DNA from: Phoronis australis | Taxonomy: Eukaryota; Phoronida; Phoronidae | DNA length: 64,000 bases | Assembly (NCBI GenBank): GCA_002633005.1 | Contig: NMRA01000324.1 | Span: 314,624-378,623 of the forward strand | Direction of reading: 5' to 3' | In this document: in pieces, positions 35,388 to 46,205 of the stretch | Position numbering within the stretch: the first letter of the stretch is position 1 | Layout: each line of letters begins with the position of its first letter | Made by a program: the position numbers and the translations under genes | The notes under the pieces: generated by a model | The model's input: the letters and a program-made list of their open reading frames with translations, nothing else | What the model was told of the DNA's origin: nothing | Databases searched by the model: none

Positions 35388-35405
35388 TGGGGGCCAGTCC
35401 GGGAG
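35388..35405 (+). promoter_or_regulatory. tRNA-Pro-like primer binding site
   Basis: TGGGGGCCAGTCCGGGAG starts two bases after the LTR and matches 15 of 18 positions of the well-known proline-tRNA primer site (TGGGGGCTCGTCCGGGAT). Position and match support minus-strand priming by a proline-like tRNA. Confidence 0.6.
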
Positions 35406-35514
35406 AGTTTAAATAAAGGTTTACGTGGTTGTGTTGAATTGTTTTGAATTCAGTAATTACCGTTTGAATATTAATTAATAAATTGCATTCTGGGAATAAT
35501 ACCCTTCCTCTACA

Positions 35515-36565
35515 ATGGATTTTGAAAAGTATATTACGCAAGCGAAACAATTCGGTTATACCGGTTTAATAGTTAAGGAAGTGCGCAGAGGAGCTCTTGC
35601 TGCAGGCCTTGGAGCGTGAAGAGCGTGCCCATAAAAGGGAACTAGAACAGGCAGAACGTGCTCATCAACGAGAGCTAGAGCAAGCCGAGTATGAACATAA
35701 CCTTGAACAAGAACGAGCCGAGCGGGCCCAAGCTATTGAGATTGAGAGGCAGAAGACACTGCAACTCCAGATTGAGCTGAAAGCGACACCTAGCGGTGGG
35801 GCATCAAGCAGTGGTGTACGTACCAGTCGTCCCAAACTGCCAAGGTTCGAAGAGCGCGTCGACGACATGGATGCTTTCCTAGCCAGGTTTGAGATATTCG
35901 GTACAAGCCAGAAATGGGATAAATCGGAGTGGGCTGTGGACTTGAGTCCATTGTTGACAGGTAAAGGTCTACAGGTGTTCAACAACATGCCGTCCGACCA
36001 AATTAACAACTATGACCAACTAAAGGTGGCGCTGCTGCACAGGTATGAATTAACCGAAGATGGGTTCCGACGAAAGTTTAGAGAGTCCAGGCCTGACAAG
36101 GGTGAAAACGTGTTCCAATTCGGGGCAAGACTGAAGAGGTTCTTTGAACGATGGACACAACTGGCGGAGGTCGAGGCGACTTATGATGGACTCAGAGACT
36201 TACTGATCCGAGAACAGTTCCTGGGAGTATGCCATCCTGAGATGTCCGTATTCCTGAGGGAACGGAAACCGAAGACCTTCGATGAGATGTCGGCCATTGC
36301 TCAACAGTACATGGACGCCCACTCTACTGGTTTGTTGGGCAAAGGGTTCGCAAAGAAAGACTTGGGACAGGTAGCCAGAAGACAGGCACCGCCAAGCAAA
36401 ACAGAAGAACGGAGGACAGAGACTCCTCGTTCGTCAATGACCAGATACAAGAATGACAAAGAGTGTTTCAATTGTCATCGTAAAGGTCATTTAGCAAGGG
36501 AATGTGGAATGAAAGACTTCCAGTCCAAAAGATTCGCTGCAGGTAAGCAGAGGTCTGCCTCGTAG
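35515..36565 (+). pseudogene. gag: gag of the Gmr1-like element
   Basis: An ATG at 35515 opens the frame (MDFEKYITQAKQFG), but one frameshift near 35578-35596 separates it from the long frame starting at 35597. That frame has a charged coiled-coil region rich in ERAHxRELEQAE repeats (about residues 5-55), a retrotransposon gag domain (about 75-240, with WAVDLSPLLTGKGLQVF and the YDQLKVALLHRY type of helices), and a CCHC zinc knuckle CFNCHRKGHLAREC (Cys-X2-Cys-X4-His-X4-Cys). Gag packages the element RNA into particles. The frame ends at TAG (36563-36565), in the same phase as the protease. Confidence 0.85.
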
Positions 36566-37120
36566 CAGGAACGGGCCAAGACAGAAGACACCAAGAAGTC
36601 GGTGATGTGTCAAGCTGTGGTAGCAAAGGGTAGTCCAATAGAACAGCACATAGTTGATGGCTGTCTGAAATTAGTCGATGGGACATCGATACCCGTGGAG
36701 ACAGGGACCTGTGAAAAGCACAGAGAGCCTCCTGCTGACCACAACATGCACGTTTGTGACGGTTACGTCAACGAAACAAAAGTACACATGATGCGTGACA
36801 CCGGATGCAGTAGTGCAGCGGTGAAGACATCCCTAGTCAAAGAAAGTCAACTGACGGGGAAACAACACATCTGTGTGTTAATAGATGGGACAGCACGATT
36901 CTTCCCCATAGCGAAGATTGAGGTAGACACTCCTTACTTAGGTGGTGAAATCGAGGCGATGTGTATGCGAACACCAATATGCGACCTCAAAATAGGGAAT
37001 GCTGTTGGTGTCAGCAAGGATCCTGATCCCAATTGGCAGCCACAAGGCAGTGTCATGTCCGCAGTCACTACTAGAGCACAGGCTAGAAGAGAGAGAAACC
37101 TATTAAGCATTTGGCGGTGA
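36566..37120 (+). pseudogene. Retropepsin-type protease of the Gmr1-like element
   Basis: The region is in phase with gag across the TAG at 36563. It contains the aspartic-protease active site RDTGCSS (Asp-Thr-Gly), preceded by the VCDGYVNETKVHMM strand and followed by VLIDGTARFFPIAKIEV. Family members cleave the Gag-Pol polyprotein. It ends at TGA (37118-37120), 10 bases into the overlapping integrase frame, so a frameshift separates protease from integrase. Whether the gag TAG is leaky or a mutation is unknown. Confidence 0.75.
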
Positions 37121-38374
37121 CTCCATCCGGAGTGGAAAGTCTCGACGTCAGCAGTTTGAAAGACGAGCAACAACATGATCCTTCCCTACGTAAGCTCATG
37201 GAACTTGTTGAGAAAGACAAACCAGCAAGAACACGTGGTAGAGCTCAATACCGGTATGAGAGGCAGAAAGGGGTCCTGTACAGAGTGTATGCTGATAACA
37301 CCAAAGAGTTGCGTCTGGTAGTTGTCCCTGTCAAATATCGACAACAGGTTATGACGCTAGCTCACGAGTCAATCGTAGGCGGGCACCTAGGTGTGAAGAA
37401 GACCAGTGATAGAATAGCCAGTAGCTTGTATTGGCTAGGAGTTGGCAGTGATATAAATCGTTACTGTAGATCGTGTGATATCTGCCAGCGAACAACTCCA
37501 AAGGGCAGGATCTCTAAAGTGCCATTGGGTGAGATGCCACTTATGGAAGAACCGTTCCAGCGTATCGCTGTTGATTTGATTGGTCCTGTGTTGCCGATCA
37601 CAAACAGAAGCAACCGTTACATTCTCACCGTCGTAGACTATGCCACACGATATCCAGAGGCAGTCCCTCTACCAAGAATAGAAGCTGAGCGAGTCGCAGA
37701 AGCACTATTTGAAACCTTCTTTAGAATTGGCTTTCCACGAGAGGTGCTTAGTGACTGTGGGACACAGTTTACCTCACAAGTTCTGAAGGAAGTTGCACGG
37801 TTGATATCCATGAAGCAACTGTTCACCACTCCGTACAATCCGAAATGCAGGGGATTGTGTGAGCGTATTAACAGAAAAGCATGCTTAAGAAAATGTGCCA
37901 AGAGCGTCCACAAGACTGGGACCGGTACTTACCAGCAGTACTGTTTGCCTACCGAGAGGTACCTCAAGTGAGCACAGGTTTCTCGCCATTTGAACTGTTG
38001 TATGGTAGAACCGTGCGAGAGCTCATGCTGGTGCTTAAAGAGTTGTGGACTGGCAATGAAACATCAGACGTACGGAATACTTATGAGTATGTCCTTGACT
38101 TGCGACATCGTCTGGAAGAGACATGTGAATTGGTGCGGAAAAAAACTTACGAAATGCTGGTGAAGCATACAAGCACCATTATGACAAAAAGACACGAGAT
38201 CGTCGCTTCAAAGTAGGAGACTAAGTCTTAATATTGTTACCAACTGACAGTAACAAGCTGCTACTGCAGTGGAGGGGTTCCTATGAAGTGACCGAGGTAC
38301 TCAACAAAATGGATTATCGAGTAAGGGTTGGTGGAAAGACTAAGACATACCATGCCAACCTCTTGAAACTCTAA
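37111..38374 (+). pseudogene. Integrase of the Gmr1-like element, frameshifted
   Basis: Three frames together give an integrase. The first (to 37971) has the HHCC zinc domain (HESIVGGHLGVKK, then CRSCDICQ) and the catalytic core: Asp in AVDLIGP, Asp in LSDCGTQF, Glu in LCERINR. A frameshift near 37880 moves the C-terminal part (RYLPAVLFAYREVPQ, FSPFELLYGR) to a second frame. Another near 38160 moves the GPY/F-like tail (LLLQWRGSYEVTEVL, VGGKTKTYHANLLKL) to a third, which also holds TAA at 38222 and ends at TAA 38372. Integrase inserts the cDNA into chromosomes. Its place upstream of reverse transcriptase is the key feature of this element. Confidence 0.85.
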
Positions 38375-38978
38375 ATATCTCGTGACCAAAGTGCGGCTGC
38401 AAGTAAAGATGATGCAGATAAGAATTCTGACATCGCGGCCTTAGCTGTACTGCAGCCTGAAATGGACAATGAAGTTGGTGTTGTCGATGATGAACATCTG
38501 CTAGAGCTGGGATCGACAAACCAAAAAGAAACGTACAAAGATGTCAAGATATCAGACGAGCTCACTACTAGCCAACAAAGGGAGGTGATAAGTCTGCTAG
38601 AAGAGTACTCTGACATCTTAAGTGAAGTACCAGGTACGACCCATCTGGTTGAGCCCAAGATTGAGACCATCAGTGAAGAGCCGGTGAGAGTCAAGCCGTA
38701 TCCCCTGCCATATGCCACACGGTCGGTTGTGCAGGAGGAAGTTGACAACATGTTAAAGTGTGGAGTCATAAAACCGTCTGATGCTCCCTATAACTCTCCA
38801 GTGGTCTTAGTGAAGAAGAAGGACGGTTCAAATCGATTCTGCATCGATTTTCGTCGTTTGAACGCCATCACCAAGTTCGACTCGGAACCGATGTGCAATC
38901 CTGATGACATCATGGCTAAGATCAGTAAAGACCAGTATTTTACAAAGATTGATCTGAGTAAAGGATACTGGCAAGTCA
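38375..38978 (+). pseudogene. Reverse transcriptase N-terminus, truncated
   Basis: The frame follows the integrase tail in the same phase. It holds a linker, the pre-RT segment (EEYSDILSEVPGTTHL, VKPYPLPYATRSVVQEEV), and RT motifs: SPVVLVKKKDGSNRFCIDFR, LNAITKFDS, and FTKIDLSKGYWQV, which carries the first catalytic Asp. It breaks off at an N (38979), beyond which the sequence is LTR. The YxDD motif, thumb and RNase H are therefore missing. Confidence 0.85.
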
Positions 38979-38979
38979 N
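38979..38979. other. Single ambiguous base at an RT/LTR junction
   Basis: The lone n sits exactly between RT coding sequence (GCAAGTCA) and LTR sequence (AGCTTGGATAGC). It is a likely assembly joint or collapsed gap rather than a real join. Confidence 0.7.
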
Positions 38980-39221
38980 AGCTTGGATAGCAGATAAGAC
39001 ATTTGATCCTTTGGTTGTTTGATTAAAGTAATCTTTAAAGAGGGCGCTAGCGTAGTTACTCTTTGTAGTTGATTACTTTATTAAAAATACGTTTCACTTG
39101 TCTAATTACGGGTTATCATATAATAAATTAATTACAGGATATGATTATTCACTCTCCATCTATGCACAACTTCAAAGCATAGCTACCTTTTAAACAAACC
39201 CACACATACAATCGTCTGACA
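38980..39221 (+). repeat. 3' LTR, last ~242 bp
   Basis: It begins AGCTTGGATAGCAG and ends CAATCGTCTGACA, colinear with 4575-4810 and the reverse of 15290-15533. No polypurine tract precedes it because the junction is artificial or deleted. Immediately after it LINE sequence begins. Confidence 0.85.
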
Positions 39222-41926
39222 AGACCATTTGCTAAAGCTGTCGATGGACTTGTAGTACTTTGTCAAAGTAGTCTACGAAACCAAGTTAGTTTAATGGCTT
39301 TCATAAAGGAGCTGACGTCAACCATTCTAGCTCCGCCAATATTGTACTCTAGAGCCATAATTTTACAACATATTTTTTCCGTTTTACCGTTTCATATAAA
39401 ACAGTGGAAAAGTTTGTTAAGCTGCTTCAAGAAGGCATGTGAGGGGGACGGGAGACTTGTAAAAAGATGGATAAGTTTTGGCATAATTATAGATTTCACA
39501 ACTGTTATTTTCCCAAAAAGTATCAAATTTATTTTTCCCCAGATGCCAATAGCCTTCCCTATTTCACCAAGCTTGCTGTTAAAATTAATGTCGGGAATTT
39601 TATATAAATCACAGGAGAATTAAATACCCAGTAAAATGAATTCCGATGTTGCCCATTTAAGTTTTATGTCACCGCACATTTTTTGATGGCTTCCCTTCAT
39701 AGAACCTATCCAAATACACATCGTTTTTTACAGATTAGGTTTTAGACCAGAATATTTTGCAAAATGGTTTAAAATGTAAAGTGTTTTCCGCAAAAACTGC
39801 TCCGAGCCATGTAAAGATATAACTGTGTCACCTGCATACTTCATTAGTTTGTATTCCACCGATCCGACCTGAATGCCCTTAACGCTATTCTCTAGTCTAA
39901 AGAACCAGCCCATAATTTCTTCGCATACAATAAAAAGCTATGGCGATAACGGATCACCCCGCCTGCAACCACGCCATATGTTGAAAAGTTAGATGTGACA
40001 CCGTTTTGTATAACACATTGCTTTGCCCCTGTGTTTAGTATATGGACCCATTTTTTCATTGAGTGACCAAAATTAAAGAAATTTAAGACTTTGTCAATAA
40101 AAGACCAATATAAGGAGTCAAACGCCCGTACAAGTAAACCCGGTTTATTAAACTGCTCAGTATACTGCATCAAGTCATAAGTATGCCTTGTATTTTCTGC
40201 TATGAAACGCCCAAAGAGAAAACCCTTTTGGTCACGGTGTATTAATGTTCGTATTACAGAACGAATATTTTTTGGGGGAAATACAGGAAGATAAAAGCTT
40301 GTAACTGATATTCAAGAGAGAAATAGGCCTCCAATTGTTTATATTATCTTTCGGTTTATTCTCTTTGGGTATGAGGGTAATAACTCCCTGGAGTTGGGAG
40401 TGTGGAAGGAAGCCTCTTCTGAAACTGCGATTCTACGCTTTAGTAAGATACTACGCTAGGTCGTTCCAAAAAAAAATTATAAAATTCCTTGATGAAACCG
40501 TCCGGACCTGGACTTTTATTATTTTTCATATGCTTCAATGAATTAAGCACCTCCTGTTCTGAGATTTCTGATTCGAATGAGTTGCTTTCAGCTTCACTTA
40601 ATTTAGGAATTCTCGTGCTCGGTAAGACGTCATTCAAATTGACTTCGTCTAGTAATCTGTCTTTACACGAATACAGTTCTTCATAAAATTGACTTATTTC
40701 TTTCAAAAGATCCTCAATTGTTTCACCACTCAAGGATAAAAATTTAGTAACAATATTATTGATAAAAGTACGTTTTTCCAGAATACAAAAATACTTAGTA
40801 GTTTTTTCACCAGCCTCCACCCACTTAGCTTTTGATCTTACCATCACACCTTTCATTTCTTTCGCTCTCATTGATTCAAGTTCGTCCTGCAGATCAGACA
40901 GTCTTCTGTCCAATTCAGCTGATGGGCTACTTTGATTTTGAGAAGTAATGGAACTGATGAGGGATTTAATCTCTGTTTTCCGCTTCTTATGATTCTTCTT
41001 ATTGTGACAACTATAGGAAATAGTACGTGACCTGATATTCACGAGAATAACTTGTAGGAGAAGACAGGCATCTATGTAGGAGGAATCTGCATTGCCTGAA
41101 GACGTATAGTCCATTACTGTGTTCTCAATTACCTCCTTAACTGTATTGATGTATTCTCTGTCTCTGAGAAGGGAATTGTTAAAGTGACAAATACCTCGAC
41201 CCCTCACAACTTTTGGGTTTTTCAACGAGAGAGAGATATAAGAGAATGATCTGTTCTATAGCCAGGCAGAATTTTGACGTCATCTGTGAGTGAAGGCAGT
41301 TCTTCATAATTTAAAAAGAAGTAAAATCGGGCGATTTGTACTGGATTCCTTCGTGTCCATGTAAAAAAAAATATTTGTATTGTACACTGTCCATGGGTCG
41401 ACAAGGTTAAGTTTACTCTTTAGGTTGAGGACTTACTTAGAGGCATTTACATTATTTTGTCTTTTGTACCCTTGACAATCGTTGTCATAACTTTGTACAA
41501 GATTCCAGTCACCACATACAATTACGAATTCAGAGTTAAAACCTGAAATAATTTTCTCAGCATTTTTGTAAAAATCTGGTTTGTCACTGTTTGGACCGTA
41601 CAAATTTATCAGAGATACTAGATAATTGTTTTAAATTAAGACTTCCTTGGCAACCAGATTACCATCCGAATCTATTTTTTGGACTTGACTTCAAATTCAA
41701 AGTTGATATTAAAAAGAATGCACACACCACGCGAGTCTCGTGTTCCTAGGATCATCAATATATCATATACCAAGGTGGAACGAACTAAGTTCGTTTATTC
41801 TTTGGTGAAGTGAGTGTCTTGGAGGCAGTAAATACAAAACTTTTTTTCTCTTAGAAAGTGGAACACATCTCTACGTTTTGTTAAGTCTCCTAGACCTCTA
41901 CAATTGTTTGAGGCAAAGTTAACCAT
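39222..41926 (-). pseudogene. LINE ORF2: endonuclease and reverse transcriptase
   Basis: ORF2 starts at ATG 41926-41924. The endonuclease part shows NNCRGLGDLTKRRDVF, LQDTHF, SRGV, YGPNSD, VCGDWNLVQ, then FTWTRRNPVQIAR and PGYRTDHSL, the AP-endonuclease landmarks that nick target DNA. The RT part shows KAKWVEAGEKTTKYF, KNNKSPGPDG, VITLIPK, NWRPISLLN, RAFDSLYW, and the polymerase box as YAGD (39830-39832 GGT) instead of YADD, so a catalytic Asp is lost. The C-terminal region (GKITVVKSIIMPKL, IHLFTSLPSPSHAF, GGARMVDVSSFMKAIKLTWF) is present up to the junction. The pieces lie in several frames. Confidence 0.85.
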
Positions 41927-42800
41927 AATCCAGTTTATACTGAGCCGTGCTAATTTCCTTGACTAAAACCTGAGTAAATGAAATCACTGTACCGACACCA
42001 ACAACTATGAGAGAAAATGATGAAAGAAAAAAAGATCAGTGCAGTGGCAATATCTGTTGCCAACATATGTGCACATGCAATAAAATTATATGAAACTATA
42101 TAAACACTTATGACGTAAGTCTGGCCAGTTCCCCTAACTGAACTACAAAAGGATAAAATCACATTTCAATGACTCAATCTCAGCCTGCAGCACGATCCAC
42201 AACACAAACATATCAGGGTTTATCTACACATAATGCCAGCAAAGGACAATCACGACTGTACTTCGGACTGTAGTATATAAGTACCCAATGGGATTCGTGC
42301 TACACGGTGAGTCCAAGCCACGGTCAAGTGAAGATTTAGTCGTTCAGACTAAACACAAAGTGAGAAACACATGTTAGGAAACTATACAGAGTAGTCGAAT
42401 AATCACATGTTGATTTTTCCTACGCTCCTGCTGGGCTCTATTAAACTCAGAACGTACGTCTGGCACTCTCAGCAAGTAGTCTCATCCGTCACACTAGAAG
42501 AAATAGAAGAGACTCCAGAAATAATGAGCCACTAGTAAACGGCCGCACCAAACGTCACTAGGTGATCTCAAAGGGGATCAGCGCAACACATACTTCAACC
42601 GCACACACATGCACTACCATGATTGTACATAAATACAAGTGTACAGGAAGTAAACAAAGGGGGTTACACCCAACGCTCTACAGAACACTCTCAGAGAGGC
42701 AAAGTGAGATATAAATTCTGAAACTAATGTACCAGTGTACTACTCACGATATGCGTCACAGTGGAGTAGCACGAGTCTACATACGCCTATCGTTTGTTAT
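41927..42800 (-). other. Inter-ORF region of the LINE
   Basis: AT-rich, no frame with RT or ORF1 similarity. It may be a later insertion or an internal non-coding region; no repeat boundaries are seen. Confidence 0.4.
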
Positions 42801-43621
42801 TTAAATTCCTGACAAATCTTGTAGACTGTATACTTTCTTTATAACACCACACAATTATTTGTAGTATACACGGCCGTTGAATGTCCAGCAACCTTGCACC
42901 TTGGTACCCAGGTCTCTGCAGGCTTTGAACAGCTGTGCTCTGCGTTTGATCAAGTTCTCGTTAACAAAAACTCTGCTTGCGACGTCTTTTAGATTTTTCT
43001 TCTTTTTCATGAAGTCACATCGAGGATTGTAGGATACAAATTTCACAATTATGGGGCGTTTATTGGCAGAGGGTGAATCGGTGGCTGCGACTAATGTCAG
43101 ACTTTTGGGTTGAGGTTCCATTTTTTTGCGCAAGCAGGATCACAATATCGTCGGTGTTTTCTCCGTCAGTTTCTGTTACCCCATTGATTATCAAGCAGTT
43201 TCGCCAGCTATTCTGTTGAACTTCGTCCATTTCATTCTCATGTTTTTGTGCTCGTCGCTCCATCACTCCTTTGAATTTCGAAAGTTGGTTTTCCAGGGAG
43301 TTTATTTTTTGTCCTTTTCTTCCAGCTTTTTTGCCGTATTCAAACTCTAAGGCCTTGTAAATCTCATCTCTCATATCCTCTATAAAAGGTTTCAGCACAT
43401 GTAGACCTCTGAACATAGATTGGATTTCACCGTGCATCAAGGCTTCCTTGAGGTTACTTTCAGTGGAAGCTTTGACGCTTTGTCGTTGACCTGCTTTTCC
43501 TTGGTCAAAATAGCTTCCATGGTAGGCTGCTTCAGTGATTTTAAACAAGATGATTTTCGAAGTTCCTCAGTGTCCTTACGGCTTTGCTCCTCTTGGACTT
43601 GGGGTCTCTCTTGGCCAGCAT
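42801..43621 (-). pseudogene. LINE ORF1: coiled coil and RRM-like
   Basis: An ATG at 43621-43619 opens with LAKRDPKSKRSKAVRTL. A frameshift near 43550 leads to a coiled-coil part (KINSLENQLSKFKGVMERR) and the RNA-binding part NCLIINGVTETDGENTDD and ISRSHR. A second frameshift near 43100 leads to RPIIVKFVSYNPRCD, VFVNENLIKRRAQLF and WTFNGRVYYK. A stop at 42855-42857 is followed in frame by GVIKKVYSLQDLSGI and TAA at 42801-42803. ORF1 proteins of this group bind the element RNA. The copy cannot be functional. Confidence 0.8.
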
Positions 43622-44560
43622 TATGACAAACTGACTGTAAGCAAATTCACACCCACTGGAAAGTTCGGTAACTTGTGGAGCAAATGACAAATGCACCCCT
43701 TCCGCCGTCACCCCGAGGAAAACCAAACTGTGAAGGGAACATTTCTTCCCTAGTAGATAAAATTGTTGGACTGACATTAGACCAAGCTACTGAGGAAAAC
43801 ACTGAGTTCAGGAGATGGAGCAGTATGAAATGTGTGTATTACCGGCTGTAGGCCTGGGCAACTGCGTCTTTGCGTTAATTAGCACTCACATTTTGATGGC
43901 TGAAAACCTTATGCTATCCAGAAGTGTTAACACATGGAAATTCAGCTGTAAACGCTCAGTTAGAATACTTTTAATTACTACGTGTTTATTTGATGTGAAA
44001 CTACGTCTACTTAGAAATCAACAAGCCCTATATAGAATACGATTCGCTAATTGAAGAATTCCCGATGACTAAAACAATGATTTGAAATGTAAGGTACGTA
44101 AATCTTGTTTTTAAGTTTTCTCGCCTCCCCGTCTTTGAGAAAGTGTAAAATCTATGTCACACCTGCCTGCAATCAGGGTAACACGAACATCCCCTACAGC
44201 TGCTTTTGACACTTGTAATGCCTAGGCGACAAGGGAGTAAACTGGGTTAGTTGCCAAGAATGGTTGATTAAGATGGAGTTCCCGAATTGGCCGCAATAAA
44301 GTGCAGTGATATGGCGGGTTATGAGGAGCAAATTTAAAATTAAAAACTATTATCTCTGTTCTCAAATATACATCCTCAAACATGGTATGATGACTTTCCA
44401 AATTCAAAGGTTTTGATGTTTCTCAATAGCCTTTGGATATTTTCTTCTCTCGCACTTTGATTTTTTTCTGTGTCTCACATCAACCATAGTTATTTTCGAG
44501 TAAGATTTCAAGCACAGTGCAAAACGAAAATTGATATATGGAGCATACGTACGAATTTTA
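43622..44560. other. Possible LINE 5' UTR then unclassified sequence
   Basis: The first ~150 bp upstream of ORF1 may be LINE leader. Further on no gene or repeat is recognised. Confidence 0.3.
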
Positions 44561-44830
44561 CTCAAAATCGTACTCGAAATATAGATGAGATACAATTCAC
44601 GTCGATTGTACTTGAAAAGTGAGTACGCCCTCTTTTTTGGAGTATGACAATTGATACAACCAAATCTGATAATCTACTCGAGTTGAGTATGAAGTGCGAT
44701 TTGAGTCTGACCTGGCCTAACCTCTCAGCTTAGATTCGAATCAGACTCAAACTCACACTTCATACTCACCTTGAACACAGACTCATCTTTGGAGTATTCA
44801 ATAACTTACTCGAAAAATCTGTACACTAGA
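44561..44830. repeat. Palindromic element with GAGTATGAAGTG arms
   Basis: Inner arms (about 44685-44710 and 44741-44768) are reverse complements with few mismatches: GAGTATGAAGTGCGATTTGA against TCAAACTCACACTTCATACTC. Outer flanks carry further inverted pieces (CTCGAAATATAGATGAG, TTGGAGTATGACA against ACTCATCTTTGGAGTATTC). It resembles a foldback or MITE; no target duplication was identified. Confidence 0.55.
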
Positions 44831-45514
44831 GTTCTTGAACAACTTCGGCAAGGTTTGCTCAAATTTATCACTTTTGTATCGACTGAATTGTCATATCAGA
44901 CAGAAGCTTTGAAATTCGCCTGGGGTAAGAACGATTTTGAATAAAAATTGGGGTGAGTTCGAGTCGCAGTTCAAGGATGAGAAAACGTGTCCTCGATTTT
45001 TTCTTACGCTTTACGTCTGTGACGTCACAGCTGGTATTACCAAATTTGACGCAATTAAAACATCATAATCGGAAACATAGTTCCCCACTACTTAACCTAC
45101 CACCTTCTCTAAGCCATGCTGCAAAGTAAGTACCAAAGCTTGCTCAATCATCCCGTTTTAGAATAGCTGTGTACGTACATGTGTGTCTATGGCCCTTTAC
45201 ACGACGTTATGGACATTTGCGTGCGATATGCATTTTATAAACATGATATACCGGGGTCTTAAGTAGTAAGTTTTGATAGAATGTATGCCATAAAAATGAA
45301 CATGACCCTGCAAAGAAATAGCTAAAACGTTGCATGTGAATTGATATCCACGTCAAACGAAACCAACCGGCACAATACACTCATTGAAGTCTCCGTCTAT
45401 TTTTGTACCACCAGAAAATTTTAACTGAAACAGAGGTCGTTTAGTTTACAACCAATCCCTTTCAGTAACGAGACTAATACATGTAGATAAGTATAGATTA
45501 TTACATGGCGAATT

Positions 45515-45638
45515 CGTTAACCCCCCCCCCGTTATCTAGAGCCCGAATGGATTTTGGAGAATTATCGCCCGAGGGACGTTAGCCCCGAGTGTGATAATTC
45601 TACAAAATCCACTCGGGCTCTAGATAAGGGGGATAACG
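45515..45638. repeat. Long hairpin with TTATCTAGAGCCCGA arms
   Basis: Arms of about 35 bp (45532-45566 and 45593-45627) are almost perfectly complementary: TTATCTAGAGCCCGA...GGATTTTG...GAATTATC against GATAATTC...CAAAATCC...TCGGGCTCTAGATAA. C- and G-tracts at the outer sides (CCCCCCCCCC, GGGGG) extend the inverted arrangement. The loop is about 26 bp. Confidence 0.75.
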
Positions 45639-46205
45639 GCTGAGAACATGTAATAATCCATTTATAGCACATACTAAACGAGAAACATTGCAATGAATCG
45701 ATTTTTCTTTTCTGAATCTCCACGGCTTTGTAACTACTTTCTATGTCAGAGGCCCGGGGTCGGAGCTCGTGACCTTTTAAGAAAAGCCGGGCTATTTTTG
45801 TCAAATAATGCTTTTACTCAAAACCAATTGAAAACTTAACTATAATAGAAATAAATTGAATTTATAAGTTAAGATTTACCAACTATTATAGCTTAAAACA
45901 CGTTTTTTTTCACGCTAAGCTTCGACCGGGAAATTATCGTCTGCTAAAGTAGGTTACCGCTGATAACTGAATATAATTCCCAAGTCAAAGATCCTGACGA
46001 CACGATATACGCATTCAAACTGGAGATCGGTGATTTAGAAGTAATAGGACATGAGAGAAAAAATTCACTGAATTAAGATATCATTTTTATGGAAATCATG
46101 TGCCTTATTTTTCGTAGCGTATAAGTACAGTACAATGCGGTTTGTTGAACATGCGATTATTGCGCGTGCTCATTTAAGTATTCTATTTTCACTCTTGATG
46201 ATGTC
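45639..46205. other. No recognised feature
   Basis: AT-rich; nothing supported. Confidence 0.35.

Larger units (their letters stand above)
35325..39221 (+). mobile_element. Gmr1-like Ty3/gypsy retrotransposon, broken
   Basis: The element runs LTR remnant, primer site, gag, protease, integrase, start of reverse transcriptase, single N, LTR part. Integrase precedes reverse transcriptase, the arrangement of the Gmr1 group of deuterostome gypsy elements and the reverse of ordinary gypsy order. RNase H and most of the reverse transcriptase are missing. The 5' LTR retains only 61 bp. Several frameshifts and stops make it inactive. Confidence 0.85.
39222..43621 (-). mobile_element. Tx1/L1-like LINE, 3' end cut off
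   Basis: A two-ORF non-LTR retrotransposon: ORF1 with coiled coil and RNA-binding domain, ORF2 with AP-endonuclease and reverse transcriptase. It is interrupted exactly at the LTR end (39221/39222), so the ORF2 C-terminus and 3' UTR are lost. Many frameshifts and stops are present. About 0.87 kb lies between ORF1 and ORF2 without recognised sequence (41927-42800), longer than usual for this group. Confidence 0.85.
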
